64,000 bases of DNA from UMGS1696 sp963642885. Lineage in GTDB: Bacteria; Bacillota; Clostridia; Oscillospirales; CAG-272. The notes under the pieces were generated by a model. The model did no database searches, had not been told where the DNA came from, and saw only the letters and a list, made by a program, of their open reading frames with translations. Where the stretch lies: assembly GCA_963642885.1 (NCBI GenBank), contig CAVIJI010000001.1, forward strand, positions 1 to 64,000. Direction: 5' to 3'. Each line of letters starts with the position of its first letter. The stretch's first letter is position 1. Below, one piece after another: positions 33,702-43,520 of this stretch. The translations under genes were made by a program, and so were the position numbers.

Positions 33702-35204
33702 TTACTGCTCGATGCCGTAGTACTCTGCGACCTTTTCGATACCCTTGTTTACCGCTTTTCTTGCTTTTTCATAGGTGGAGATTATGTCGTTCGAGTTGTC
33801 GATAATCTGCTGACGGAACATGTACGGGATCTGAAGATTGTTTCCGTGCTGGAACGAGAAGTCGATGTAACGGCTTTCGATGATTACATCGATGATTTTA
33901 GCCGTGTTGGAGTCCATTGCGTAACGGTTCTTCAGAGCGGATTCGTAGAACGCGGGACGAACCGTTCTCTCACTTTCGATTGCGAGAGCTTCGAGAATCG
34001 TGCCGAGGTAATCATAGTCGGATTCGGGTGTGTCAATCGGGAACGCCAATACCGTAAACTGGTCGCTTGCGGCAGTGTAGTATGCGCCCTGTTCCTCATT
34101 CCACATCGGGAACGGCATTATACCGAATTCATCTTCCATGTCGGCGTAAGTGGTGCGCGCATCGTTAAGTGTGCCGAGCGTGAAAACGCCGTGAGCATTC
34201 TGGAACATTGTTTTGTATTCGAGATTCCATTCACCGCAGTTGTAAACACCCTGTTCTTCCCAGTGAAGGTGGTTAACCTTTTCGAGAGCGGATGTTGTTT
34301 TGTCGGTGATAAATGTAACCTCGATAATGCCGCTGTCGTTAACCTCAACCAGCTTCTGGTCGAATCCCGTCAGCCATGCGTCACCTTCGAATCCGGGAGA
34401 TACTACAAGTCCGTACACGTCTCCCGCGTCCTTTTCACCGTCGCCGTTTGCATCAGTGTACAGGTCTGCTACGAGTGAATCGAAGTAGTCGATTGTCCAT
34501 TTTTTGTCGAATACGCTGTTCTGTAAGGTTTCGATGTCGATTCCGTTTGTTTGTGCGAGGTTGGCGTTATAGTAAATGCAGTATGCGTTTGTGATACTGG
34601 AAATTCCTATGTCGCCCGCAGCGGCAAACAGTCTGCCGTTGATGGTTGCCGTCTCGTTAACGAGCTTCGCCCACCATGAGCGCGATAAGTCAACGTGCGG
34701 AAGGTCGATCCAGTTTCCGGCTATGTGGGCGCCTACTAATGCGTAAACCTTGAAGTTTGTCTGACCGGCGATGTCATAGAGGTGATCGCCAGCGGTAACG
34801 CTTGCTTTTACGGAATCGGTAACGTTATCCCAGTTTCCGACTGTTACGGTTTTGAATTTTACACCGTAGGTGTCCTCAACCTTGAGGTTTCTGTTGTAGG
34901 TTGCGTCGTTTGTAACCTCACCCGTGAGGGAGTCCGCTTCCATTTCGAAGGCGTAATCGTCACGTGTTACGGTTGTGAAGGTTCTGCCGTTGTAATTTTC
35001 CTTCGGAAGAGCGGCGGCAGCCTCATCGTAGATGTTAATCGTTTCTTCTTCGGTTTCGGCCTCTGTTTCCTCTTGTGTGTTTACGGCAGCGGATGCGTCG
35101 CTCTTGGTTTCCGCTTCTTCCGTTCCGCTCGAGCATGACGCGAAAGAGGAAACCGTAAGAATGGCAGCGAGAATAAGTGCGAGAATTCTTGCTTTGTTTT
35201 TCAT
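33702..35204 (-). CDS. Extracellular solute-binding lipoprotein, paralog 3
   Basis: Protein of 500 aa with signal peptide ending SFASC (Cys24) and an acidic Thr/Glu linker. It shares LTGEVTNDATYNRN, LYDIAGQTNF, KKWTIDYFDSLV and the loop DANGDGEKDAGD with paralogs 1, 2 and 4. AAGGAGG supports the start. It has its own promoter and terminator, so it and paralog 2 are tandem single-gene units rather than an operon with transporter genes. Confidence 0.87.
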   Translation of the reverse strand: MKNKARILALILAAILTVSSFASCSSGTEEAETKSDASAAVNTQEETEAETEEETINIYDEAAAALPKENYNGRTFTTVTRDDYAFEMEADSLTGEVTNDATYNRNLKVEDTYGVKFKTVTVGNWDNVTDSVKASVTAGDHLYDIAGQTNFKVYALVGAHIAGNWIDLPHVDLSRSWWAKLVNETATINGRLFAAAGDIGISSITNAYCIYYNANLAQTNGIDIETLQNSVFDKKWTIDYFDSLVADLYTDANGDGEKDAGDVYGLVVSPGFEGDAWLTGFDQKLVEVNDSGIIEVTFITDKTTSALEKVNHLHWEEQGVYNCGEWNLEYKTMFQNAHGVFTLGTLNDARTTYADMEDEFGIMPFPMWNEEQGAYYTAASDQFTVLAFPIDTPESDYDYLGTILEALAIESERTVRPAFYESALKNRYAMDSNTAKIIDVIIESRYIDFSFQHGNNLQIPYMFRQQIIDNSNDIISTYEKARKAVNKGIEKVAEYYGIEQ

Positions 35205-35262
35205 GTATATATCCTCCTTATCGGATTTTTACGCGTTATAAATGTTAAATACGAACAATGTT

Positions 35263-35291
35263 ATTGTACCGCAAACCTCGGAAAAAGTCAA
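35263..35291 (-). promoter_or_regulatory. Promoter of solute-binding paralog 3
   Basis: Minus strand TTGACT (35286-35291), 17 bp, TACAAT (35263-35268), 59 bp before the start codon. Confidence 0.75.
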
Positions 35292-35312
35292 CAAGTATTT
35301 ACCGAAAACAAA

Positions 35313-37154
35313 CTACCGCGTTATAAGCTCTTTAAGTGAGTCGTCGTCGAAGCCGAGAAGCGAGTACAGCTCGGATTTTGTACCGTGCGGTATTTCGGTG
35401 TTCTCTACGGCTTTAATCGTCAGTTTAATGCCTCGGCAGAGCGCGGCGATTTTTTCGCCGATTCCTCCGTGAATGCTGTTTTCCTCAATGGATATTACCT
35501 CTCCGCACAGATAATCGAATATGCCGTCGGGAATGGGGTAAATTTTTTTCAACCCGATGAGCCGTACCCCTATACCGTCATCTCCCGAGAGTATACCGAG
35601 AATTCTGCCTGTGAGCCGTCCCGACGTGATAACGGTTTTTTGAATCTTTCCGTATTCCCAAACGGTGAAGTCGCCGCAGTCGCAGACGGGAGAATATGTC
35701 GATTTCAAATCATCTTCGGCATTGTCCTTCGGATACCGCAGAATGGTCAGGTGTGGCGAATTGAACGAGTCCGCTACAAATTCGTTGACGGTTGCCCTGT
35801 CGCGGCAATCGTATATCGTGACATCGGGGAGGGAGGAGAAAACCGAGTAATCGAATATTCCCTGATGGGTAACACCGTCGCCGAAAACTATTCCCGTGTG
35901 TGACAGCACAAGAGTAAAGCCGATGTGCTGAAGCGTTACATCATGCCAAAGCTGGTCGAATACTCTTTGAGCAAAGGTCGAATATAAAACCAAAACAGGC
36001 TTCATTCCGCCGAGAGACAACCCCGCGGCCATTGTTACGGCGTGTTCCTCCGCTATTCCGACATCGAAAAATCTTTCGGGATATTTGTCGAGAAAATCGT
36101 CGAGCCCGCAGCCCTGCGTCATTGCGGCGGTTATGGCACATACATTGCCGTGGACTTCCGCAGTCGAGCAGAGTGCTTCCGAAAACGCCTCGGTGTAGGT
36201 TTTGTCCTCCGAGTGGTGAAGAATGTTTTTTGTGTCGTCCAAGTCAAACGGAGAGGTGCTGTGAAATCTTTCCGGATATTTTTCGGCGGGAGCGTACCCG
36301 AGTCCTTTTTTCGTCTTCATGTGTACGATTACGGGCCCCGGCTTTTGCTTTGCTTCCTCAAGCACTGCCGTCAGACGCTTCATATCGTTTCCGTTTACGG
36401 GGCCGATGTACTCGAGCCCGAAGGATTCAAACCATGTTTCCGAGTTTGTCAGTCTTTTTGCGGAATCCTTGATTTTTCTTGCCGCGCTCACCATCGCCGA
36501 GCCGATAAACGGCAGCTTAAGGAACGCGTGCTTTAAGACGGTTTTGAAGTTGAAATAGCGTTCACTCGTTCTTATGTACGAGAGGTAGTCGGACAAGCCG
36601 CCGACGTTTCTCGATATGGACATTTCGTTGTCGTTGAGTATGACGATAAGCTTAAGATGCCTGCAGGCGATTTGGTTCAGCGCTTCGTATATCATACCGT
36701 TTGTGAACGAGCCGTCTCCGACTACCGCCACAACCCAAGAAGTTTTTCCGAGTAAGCGGTTCGCTTCGGCTATACCGACCGCCGTCGACAGAGATGTACC
36801 GCTGTGCCCCGAGGTTACGGTATCGTATTCGCTTTCATCGCGGTTAGTCATCCCCGAAATGCCTCCGAGATGCCTGAGAGTTCCGAAATTTTCGTACCTT
36901 CCCGTGAGCAGCTTGTGAGCATACGCCTGGTGACCGACGTCGAAAATGATGCGGTCGCCTTCGCCGAATACTCTGTGCAGTACTATCGACGGCTCGACCA
37001 TCCCGAGATTCGAGGCGAGATGGCCGCCGTTGTGAGAGGTTACGGTGATTATTACGTCTCTTATTTCCGCGGCGAGGGCGGGAAGTGTTTCTTCGGGAAG
37101 CTTTTTTACATCATTCGGAGACTTGATTTTGTCGAGGATATTGTGTTCACTCAT
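35313..37154 (-). CDS. dxs: 1-deoxy-D-xylulose-5-phosphate synthase
   Basis: Protein of 613 aa. Dxs condenses pyruvate and glyceraldehyde 3-phosphate with thiamine diphosphate, the first MEP-pathway step. Seen are GGHLASNLGMVE, DVGHQAYAHKLLTGR, the ThDP motif GDGSFTNGMIYEALN...ILNDNEMSIS, FESFGLEYIGPVNGND, and the pyrimidine-binding DVGIAEEHAVTMAAGLS. It follows dnaB by 18 bp at the end of the yybS operon. The thiamine transporter thiT is also in this window. Confidence 0.95.
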   Translation of the reverse strand: MSEHNILDKIKSPNDVKKLPEETLPALAAEIRDVIITVTSHNGGHLASNLGMVEPSIVLHRVFGEGDRIIFDVGHQAYAHKLLTGRYENFGTLRHLGGISGMTNRDESEYDTVTSGHSGTSLSTAVGIAEANRLLGKTSWVVAVVGDGSFTNGMIYEALNQIACRHLKLIVILNDNEMSISRNVGGLSDYLSYIRTSERYFNFKTVLKHAFLKLPFIGSAMVSAARKIKDSAKRLTNSETWFESFGLEYIGPVNGNDMKRLTAVLEEAKQKPGPVIVHMKTKKGLGYAPAEKYPERFHSTSPFDLDDTKNILHHSEDKTYTEAFSEALCSTAEVHGNVCAITAAMTQGCGLDDFLDKYPERFFDVGIAEEHAVTMAAGLSLGGMKPVLVLYSTFAQRVFDQLWHDVTLQHIGFTLVLSHTGIVFGDGVTHQGIFDYSVFSSLPDVTIYDCRDRATVNEFVADSFNSPHLTILRYPKDNAEDDLKSTYSPVCDCGDFTVWEYGKIQKTVITSGRLTGRILGILSGDDGIGVRLIGLKKIYPIPDGIFDYLCGEVISIEENSIHGGIGEKIAALCRGIKLTIKAVENTEIPHGTKSELYSLLGFDDDSLKELITR

Positions 37155-37172
37155 GAATTCATTCCTCTCGGC

Positions 37173-38501
37173 TTACACCTTGGCTTCTTCCGCAAGATTC
37201 GTGAATTTCGTGAAACGTCCTATCCATCCGAGCTTCACCTTGTCAAGTGAGCCGTGACGGTTTTTGGCGACTATAACCTCCGCAATGGATTGCTCCGCGG
37301 CCTCTTCCTTGTAGTACTCGTCTCTGTAAAGAAACAGTACGATATCGGCATCCTGCTCGATTGCACCCGAGTCTCTGAGGTCGGACAGCATAGGGCGCTT
37401 GTCGGGACGGTTTTCGGGGCCTCTCGAAAGCTGTGCGCAGCATATGACGGGAACGGCAAGCTCCTTTGCAAGAAGCTTAAGTCCTCGTGAAATGTCGCCG
37501 ACCTCCTGAACACGATTGTCGGTGTGTCTGTCGCCCTGCATAAGCTGAAGATAATCCACTATGACGAGTCCGAGATTTTTTACCCTGCGCAGCTTTGATT
37601 TCATAGCGGTTACGGTAACACCCGGAGTGTCATCGATAAGTATATCGGTTTCGGACAGACGTGAGGAGGCGTATGCTATGGCGTTCCAGTCCTCCGACGA
37701 GAGAGTACCCGAACGCATTTTGTAGCTGTCGATTTGCGCTTCGCTTGAGAGCATACGGTTGGCAAGCTGTTCCGCCGACATTTCGAGCGAGAACACGCAT
37801 ACCGTTTTTTTTGTGCGTATCGCGGCTTCTGTCGCGATATTCATTGCGAACGCGGTTTTACCCATACCGGGACGCGCACCGATTAATACAAGGTCGGAGT
37901 TCTGCATTCCGACTATAACGTTGTCGAGCGCGGTGTAGCCGGTCGGTGTGCCCTTTAATTCGTCGGGATTCTGGGACAGCTTCGATAATCTGTCGTATAC
38001 CTGAACGAGAGCATCGCGAATGTGTACGAAATTCTTGTTTTCTCTGCCTTCGGCAATGCGGAATATTTTCGATTCCGCGTATTCCACAAGATTCTCCGCA
38101 CTGTCGTCTCCCGCGTAAGCGGCTTCGGTGATGTCGTCTCCTGCATCGATAAGCTGTCTGAGCACAGCCTTGTCACGGATGATTTCCGCGTAATCCTTCG
38201 CGTTGGCGGCGGTTGGGACTGCGTCGACAATCAGCTTGATGTACTCTCTGCCGCCCGCCTCGTCATATGTGCCGCTCTTTACCAGCTCGTCGATTAATGT
38301 GACCACATCGATGTTTTTCGATTTCAGGTACATTGACTGTACCGCTCGGAATATCTCGCTGTGTTCGGGAACATAAAAATCGTCTGCCGTAATGAGTGCG
38401 GCGATTTCATCCATGCAATTGGGATCGATAAGAACGGAACCAAGCAGTGACTGCTCCGCCTCGAGAGAAAACGGAAGCTTACGGTCAAGCTCGTTATTCA
38501 A
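37173..38501 (-). CDS. dnaB: Replicative DNA helicase DnaB
   Basis: Protein of 442 aa. N-terminal DnaB domain (LPFSLEAEQSLLGSVLID), then the RecA-like motor with Walker A GARPGMGKTAFAM, H1a-region FSLEMSAEQLANRML, Walker B LVIVDYLQLM and the C-terminal SDLRDSGAIEQDADIVLFLYR. Position after rplI matches Bacillus yybS-yybT-rplI-dnaC. No intein is present. Confidence 0.97.
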   Translation of the reverse strand: MNNELDRKLPFSLEAEQSLLGSVLIDPNCMDEIAALITADDFYVPEHSEIFRAVQSMYLKSKNIDVVTLIDELVKSGTYDEAGGREYIKLIVDAVPTAANAKDYAEIIRDKAVLRQLIDAGDDITEAAYAGDDSAENLVEYAESKIFRIAEGRENKNFVHIRDALVQVYDRLSKLSQNPDELKGTPTGYTALDNVIVGMQNSDLVLIGARPGMGKTAFAMNIATEAAIRTKKTVCVFSLEMSAEQLANRMLSSEAQIDSYKMRSGTLSSEDWNAIAYASSRLSETDILIDDTPGVTVTAMKSKLRRVKNLGLVIVDYLQLMQGDRHTDNRVQEVGDISRGLKLLAKELAVPVICCAQLSRGPENRPDKRPMLSDLRDSGAIEQDADIVLFLYRDEYYKEEAAEQSIAEVIVAKNRHGSLDKVKLGWIGRFTKFTNLAEEAKV

Positions 38502-38580
38502 TTATCATCACCCGCTTTCTCTGATAATTTTTTATGATAGATATGCCTGTTCGGTAAGTAAAATTCTTCTCCGAACACGG

Positions 38581-39027
38581 TCAGCCTGCGTATACGAGAA
38601 CATTAAGCTTTCCGGAAATTTCGGGATAAAGCTTTATGTCAACTGTATATGTGCCGAAGGACTTTATATTTTCGCCGAGAACGATTTTTCTCTTGTCGAC
38701 ATCAATGCCGAACTGCTCCGCGAGAGCCTCGGAAATATCCTTTGTGGTAACCGAGCCGTAGAATTTACCGTCCGCGCCTTCCTTTGTCTTTATCTTGACA
38801 AGGATACCGCCGAGCTTTTCGGCCGTATCGCGTGCTGCCTGCTTCTCAAGCTCGATTCGTCTCTGCTTTGCGGCTTCCTTGTTCTTTATATCGTTCAGAA
38901 TTTTCGCATCCGCTTCAACCGCGAGCTTTTTGGGGAACAAAAAGTTTCTCGCGTATCCGTCGGACACATTGATAAGATCATCTTTTTTGCCCTGACCCTT
39001 GACATCCTGTAAAAGTACTACTTTCAT
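38581..39027 (-). CDS. rplI: 50S ribosomal protein L9
   Basis: Protein of 148 aa, standard L9: N-terminal MKVVLLQDVKGQGKKDDLINVSDG start region, GYARNFLFPKKLA, the long connecting helix and a C-terminal domain with GGILVKIKTKEGADGKFYGSVT-type sequence. It lies between the c-di-AMP phosphodiesterase gene and dnaB, as in Bacillus. Confidence 0.97.
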   Translation of the reverse strand: MKVVLLQDVKGQGKKDDLINVSDGYARNFLFPKKLAVEADAKILNDIKNKEAAKQRRIELEKQAARDTAEKLGGILVKIKTKEGADGKFYGSVTTKDISEALAEQFGIDVDKRKIVLGENIKSFGTYTVDIKLYPEISGKLNVLVYAG

Positions 39028-39075
39028 ATTATATTTCCTCCGTTATTTTAAGAAAAACACCGTTTTAGGTTTGTT

Positions 39076-41094
39076 TTACTGCATATATTTGTCTATGGAT
39101 TGCTTGAGCTCGGCGATTACCTCGTCCGTGCTCTTGCCCCTGCACTGAACGGCGGCAGAGTCGAAATGACCGCCTCCGCCCATATTTTCGAGAACAAGCT
39201 GAACATTCAGCCTGCCCTGCGAGCGCGCGGAAATATGAATCATATCTCCGATATTCACTACCGCAAATGATGCGTCTATTCCGACGACCTTCAGAAGATT
39301 GTCGGCGGCTTTGGCCGCGATTATTCTGTTGCCAGCATCCGCATCGTCGACTACGGTGATTGCACAGGAATCACGGTATATTTCGACACTGCGCCTGAAT
39401 TTTGCCTCTCGCATGTAGTCGTCAAAGCTCTCGCGGAAGAGCTCCTTTACATCGGCTGTCGATGCTCCTCTGTCTCTGAGGTACATCGCGGCGGAGAAAG
39501 TGCGTGTTCCGACGTTCTGAGTGAACTGCTTCGTATCGAGAACTATACCCGACAGCATTATTCCCGCCTCTGCGGGAGACATGTCGTCCTTCGGAAGCAC
39601 CTGCTCCAGCATCTCGGCCACGATTTCACAGGTCGATGAGGCGGACGGCTCTATGTATTCGACATCGGGTTCCGCTTTGAATTCCGATACCTTGCGGTGG
39701 TGGTCTATTACTGCGAGCTTTTCTGTTCTGTATGCCAGCTCGGGAAGCTCCGTGTTTTCGAGTCGGTTTACATCCGCAACGATAACAAGGGTTCCCGTCT
39801 CGAGCAGGTCGAGAGCGCGCTCGGAGCTTACAAATGCGGACGGATAATCCTCGTCGGATTCGAGCATCCTGCGGCATCCGAAAAGATTCGCGTCATTCAT
39901 GTCAAGCACGATCCGTGCATCCACTCCGCAGTGCTTTACTATGCGGTACAGACCTATGCAGCCGCCGATGGCATCGAAATCGGCCTTTTTGTGTCCCATT
40001 ATAAGTACATTCGTCGATTTTTTTACCGCGGACATCAGTTCGTTCGATACGACTCTCGCCTTGACGTTCGTGCGCTTCTGTACGCCCTTGGTAACGCCTC
40101 CGAAGAAGTCGATAGAGCCGTCGCCCTTTACCGCCGCTTGGTCGCCTCCTCTTTGAAGAGCCATATCGAGTGCGGCATGAGCGTTCTTTTCTATTTCACG
40201 GTAATTCTCGCCGATGCTCGACACACCCATCGAAATGGTAAGCGGAAGGTTTGTGTCGCCCGCTCTTACCTCGCGTACACGGTCGAGAATATCGAATTTG
40301 CATTGTATCAGCTCGTCAAGCACATTGCGTATTGTTATAAATATGTATTTGTCTCTTTCGTATTCCTTGAGAATACCGCCGTACTCGTCAGCCCAGTCGC
40401 GGATTATTTCGTCTATTTTAGCGGCCGCGGGTCTGTATTGTTCGCTGTCGTACTGCATCATTTCGGCAAGGTTGTCTATCATGATGTAGCAGACCACGGT
40501 TTCTTCGCTTACCATTTTCGCGTGCAGCTCATCGAGCTCGGTCATTTCCGTTGTCATGATAAGAGCGAAGTCGTTGTCATCGGTTTTTATGTGGTTGTAT
40601 TTTACGAGAAACGAGCGTCCTTCACAGCTGAGCCGTGCGCCCTTGTCGCTTCTGTCGCTCCGAATATCGGCGAGAGTCACACCGAACAGCTCCGATACCG
40701 TTTCCCCGTAAAGCTTATTCTTTTCCGAATGAAGCTCCTCTGTGGCGTTGTTGTACCAGACGACACGCTCGGACGAATCGCATATGAACACGGGAGTATT
40801 CATTTTAACCACCGCATCGAACATGATTCTTCCCATTACGGGCGCGAGTGTTTCGTCTCCCGATTTGATTTTTTTATGTCTCTCGAGAAGAATATATGTC
40901 AGAGTGCATATTCCGATATAAAGCAGCGACACGAAAATTCCGCCGTAAATTATATCCGCTTGCGTGGTAATGATTATTACTATGAACAATGCCAGGCAGA
41001 CGACGGCGGACAGCACGAATATCAGTGCGGTTTCACGTCGTATACCCTGCGACACACTGCGCAGGTCGTTTTTCTGTTTGGAATTTTTCAACAT
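39076..41094 (-). CDS. gdpP: Cyclic-di-AMP phosphodiesterase, GdpP (YybT) type
   Basis: Protein of 672 aa. Two N-terminal membrane segments (about 24-44 and 48-70), a PAS-like sensor (about 85-180), a degenerate GGDEF domain (about 190-310) and DHH-DHHA1 domains (about 360-672). Metal ligands are visible in MGHKKADFDAIGG (His368, Asp372, Asp374), VADVN (Asp441) and IDHHRK (Asp464-His465-His466), with a C-terminal GGGGHFDSAA. GdpP hydrolyses the essential messenger c-di-AMP and so affects osmotic and wall homeostasis. It follows yybS by 42 bp. Confidence 0.95.
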   Translation of the reverse strand: MLKNSKQKNDLRSVSQGIRRETALIFVLSAVVCLALFIVIIITTQADIIYGGIFVSLLYIGICTLTYILLERHKKIKSGDETLAPVMGRIMFDAVVKMNTPVFICDSSERVVWYNNATEELHSEKNKLYGETVSELFGVTLADIRSDRSDKGARLSCEGRSFLVKYNHIKTDDNDFALIMTTEMTELDELHAKMVSEETVVCYIMIDNLAEMMQYDSEQYRPAAAKIDEIIRDWADEYGGILKEYERDKYIFITIRNVLDELIQCKFDILDRVREVRAGDTNLPLTISMGVSSIGENYREIEKNAHAALDMALQRGGDQAAVKGDGSIDFFGGVTKGVQKRTNVKARVVSNELMSAVKKSTNVLIMGHKKADFDAIGGCIGLYRIVKHCGVDARIVLDMNDANLFGCRRMLESDEDYPSAFVSSERALDLLETGTLVIVADVNRLENTELPELAYRTEKLAVIDHHRKVSEFKAEPDVEYIEPSASSTCEIVAEMLEQVLPKDDMSPAEAGIMLSGIVLDTKQFTQNVGTRTFSAAMYLRDRGASTADVKELFRESFDDYMREAKFRRSVEIYRDSCAITVVDDADAGNRIIAAKAADNLLKVVGIDASFAVVNIGDMIHISARSQGRLNVQLVLENMGGGGHFDSAAVQCRGKSTDEVIAELKQSIDKYMQ

Positions 41095-41136
41095 ATCTTA
41101 TACCCTTACCTTTGTGTGTTCAGCGTAAAAACAGAA

Positions 41137-42216
41137 TCATACGGCATTGCCGTGCTCCGTTTTTTTCACTATCGTTTTTGCCGCTCCGCACACGGAAGCC
41201 GTGACTACGGCAAAACGAATACCCAGAAACATTACCGCGATGAACACCGCTATAAGTGCGGTGATGTTTCTTTTGTTTGCCGAGAAGTATTCATCCTCGG
41301 GCTTTTTGAGTATTTCTCCGATGCCCACAGCCGCACACGGCAGTATCATTATATACGTCAGACTCTTCGCCATGATGTACAGCAGCGCAAAGTCGCTTCC
41401 CGATGACAGGAAGAACATCACTGCGGAGAAAATGTAGATATACGCGAATGCCTTGGGCATTGTTATCTCACGCGAGAGTGAAATAAATACATCCTCGCAG
41501 TCGAGCACACGGAAAAGACGCTTGGCGAGAAAATCAGATAACGCCGCGAGTATCAGCGACAGCATTCCGATGTATGCGGGGAGAGAAGACGCTATTTCAC
41601 GTGCCATGCGGGAGCATTCGTGTGTCTCGACAGCAGAGCCTGCTTCGTAATACAAAGCCGACAGAGTGTTTTTGAGTGACGAATATACGGCTGACGCGAT
41701 GTTTTCGAGAGAGCCGAACTGCGTTCCAGCGTAAGCTGTTAAAGAAAGCGAAATGCAGAGTGCATATGAGAGAGTCACAGCCGCCACACGCCTGAATCTC
41801 GTTTCGCGCGATATCATGGAGACAGCGAACGTATATGATGCCATGAGAACCGTTACGGTTACCGCAACCGTTACGATTACCGAAATCGTAAAATGAAATT
41901 CACGGGCACGGTATACGTCGATTACGGTGAAATAAAGCATTGCCGCCGTCAGTGGGGTGGTCAGCAGTGAGGCGTATCGTCTCCACAGCAGTATTATCAT
42001 GGCGTACAGGCAAACCGCCGCGGGGAAGAAAACGAGCGATGCCGCAATTCCCGCCGCATGGGCAAGCGTGCCCGACGCATCCGCGGACGAGATTAAAAGA
42101 CGGGCTCCGGCACACGAGAAAAGAGCGGTGCCGAGCATGAAAACAAGCGCGAGCGGCAGCTTCATTTCCGGAAGGTCGTCACGCTTCCGCATTACGGAAA
42201 ACAATCGTTTTAACAT
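41137..42216 (-). CDS. YybS-like DUF2232 integral membrane protein
   Basis: Protein of 359 aa with about eight hydrophobic segments, matching the DUF2232/YybS family that precedes gdpP in many Bacillota. Function unknown; the fold is thought to resemble ECF S components. The start is set by GGAGG 6 nt before ATG 42216. It is the first gene of a five-gene operon with gdpP, rplI, dnaB and dxs, and a promoter lies just upstream. Confidence 0.78.
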   Translation of the reverse strand: MLKRLFSVMRKRDDLPEMKLPLALVFMLGTALFSCAGARLLISSADASGTLAHAAGIAASLVFFPAAVCLYAMIILLWRRYASLLTTPLTAAMLYFTVIDVYRAREFHFTISVIVTVAVTVTVLMASYTFAVSMISRETRFRRVAAVTLSYALCISLSLTAYAGTQFGSLENIASAVYSSLKNTLSALYYEAGSAVETHECSRMAREIASSLPAYIGMLSLILAALSDFLAKRLFRVLDCEDVFISLSREITMPKAFAYIYIFSAVMFFLSSGSDFALLYIMAKSLTYIMILPCAAVGIGEILKKPEDEYFSANKRNITALIAVFIAVMFLGIRFAVVTASVCGAAKTIVKKTEHGNAV

Positions 42217-42251
42217 AACATGCCTCCGCCGAGGATAGCTATAGATATTAT

Positions 42252-42280
42252 ATTATATCATAATACGGGCACTTTATCAA
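42252..42280 (-). promoter_or_regulatory. Promoter of the yybS-gdpP-rplI-dnaB-dxs operon
   Basis: Minus strand TTGATA (42275-42280), 17 bp, TATAAT (42252-42257), 36 bp before yybS. Confidence 0.78.
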
Positions 42281-42311
42281 TAACAGAATATTAATTTACG
42301 TTTATACACAT

Positions 42312-42365
42312 AAAAAAGGGGCGGCAGGCATTACCGAAAACTTATCCGTAATGCTGCCGGTCCCT
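42312..42365 (-). terminator. Terminator of the aldo/keto reductase gene
   Basis: Long stem in which GGGACCGGCAGCATTACGG pairs with CGGTAATGCCTGCCGCCCC (minus strand, one bulge or mismatch), followed by TTTTTTA. It lies 22 bp past the stop at 42387. Confidence 0.85.
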
Positions 42366-42386
42366 TATGCCGTATATCGGCGGTAT

Positions 42387-43400
42387 TTATTTTTCGCTCA
42401 GAATTTTATCGATTTCGTTAAGCTCCTCATCGGACAGCTTCATATTGTCGAGAGCCTTTACGTTTTCCGTCACCTGTTCGGGCTTTGATGCACCTATGAG
42501 GGCGGAGGTTACCGCGGGATCGCGCAGAACCCAAACCAATGCGAGCTGAGCCAGTGTCTGACCTCTTTGCTTCGCAACCGTGTTAAGCTTTCCGACCTTG
42601 TTCAAAAGCTCATCGGTGATGTCCGACGCACGCAGAAATCTCGGGTCGTGTATCGCTCTCGAGTCGGCGGGAATGCCGTCGAGATATCTTCCGCTGAGTC
42701 TTCCGCCGGCGAGCGGGCCGAACGCCATAATGCCGATACCTTCCTCACGCGCGACATCGGTCAGTCCGTGCTCTATGCTTCTGTTGAACATATTGTAGTT
42801 CGGCTGATGAATAAGCAAATGCATTCCCATGTCGTTCATGCATTTTACAGCACGGCGAGTCTGCTCGGGATTGTAGTTCGATATGCCCGCGTAAAGCGCT
42901 TTTCCGCTTTTTACGATGTCGTACAGCGCACCCATGGTTTCCTCGATCGGGGTACCGTCGTCGGGTCTGTGATGATAGAATATATCCACGTATTCGAGAT
43001 TCATGCGCTTCAGCGACTGATCTATGCTTGCGATAAGATACTTTCTGCTTCCGTCATTGCCGTACGGGCCTTTCCACATATCATAACCCGCTTTGGTTGA
43101 AATTACAAGCTCATCGCGGTATGTATGCCAGTCGCGTCTTACATGTTCTCCGAAATTGCGCTCGGCTTCACCGTACGGCGGGCCGTAGTTGTTCGCAAGG
43201 TCGAAATGTGTGATTCCGTTGTCGAATGCCGTACGCAGTATTTTCTGCTGTGTGCCGAAGGGCGTGATGTCGCCGAAATTATGCCATAATCCGAGGGATA
43301 TGGCGGGCAGCTTGAGTCCGCTTCTGCCGCATCTTCTGTACGGCATTTTACCGTATCTGCCTTCATACGGTGTATAGGGTACATATTGCTCGTAGCTCAT
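42387..43400 (-). CDS. Aldo/keto reductase, YghZ (L-glyceraldehyde 3-phosphate reductase) type
   Basis: Protein of 337 aa, a TIM-barrel NADP(H) reductase. The catalytic tetrad is readable as Asp67 and Tyr72 (THFDLANNYGPP), Lys103 (STKAGYDMW) and His143 or His144 (IFYHHRPDD). The coenzyme-binding end has ALIGASKPEQVTENV. Sequence style (YGEAERNFGEHV, MWKGPYGNDGSRKYL) matches the YghZ/YajO group that reduces glyceraldehyde-phosphate and other aldehydes; exact substrate unknown. Single-gene unit with its own promoter and terminator. Confidence 0.9.
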   Translation of the reverse strand: MSYEQYVPYTPYEGRYGKMPYRRCGRSGLKLPAISLGLWHNFGDITPFGTQQKILRTAFDNGITHFDLANNYGPPYGEAERNFGEHVRRDWHTYRDELVISTKAGYDMWKGPYGNDGSRKYLIASIDQSLKRMNLEYVDIFYHHRPDDGTPIEETMGALYDIVKSGKALYAGISNYNPEQTRRAVKCMNDMGMHLLIHQPNYNMFNRSIEHGLTDVAREEGIGIMAFGPLAGGRLSGRYLDGIPADSRAIHDPRFLRASDITDELLNKVGKLNTVAKQRGQTLAQLALVWVLRDPAVTSALIGASKPEQVTENVKALDNMKLSDEELNEIDKILSEK

Positions 43401-43440
43401 GTTTTTCTCCGTTTCATGTGAAAGTATCGTTTACATATGA

Positions 43441-43469
43441 ATTATAGCATATATCACGGATTTTGACAA
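43441..43469 (-). promoter_or_regulatory. Promoter of the aldo/keto reductase gene
   Basis: Minus strand TTGTCA (43464-43469), 17 bp, TATAAT (43441-43446). Confidence 0.75.
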
Positions 43470-43479
43470 TGAATGAGAG

Positions 43480-43505
43480 AAAAAAGAGGCTCGAAGCCTC
43501 TTTTT
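43480..43505 (-). terminator. Terminator of the DUF4838 gene
   Basis: AAAAAAGAGGCT / AGCCTCTTTTT with a CGA loop, 16 bp past the stop at 43521; symmetrical, so it may act both ways. Confidence 0.88.
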
Positions 43506-43520
43506 CTTTGCGCAATTCTT

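Noticed and set aside
39697..41406. Long (569-codon) plus-strand open frame opposite gdpP
   Set aside because: Antisense to gdpP and yybS with no domain motifs; it arises from codon bias of the real gene.
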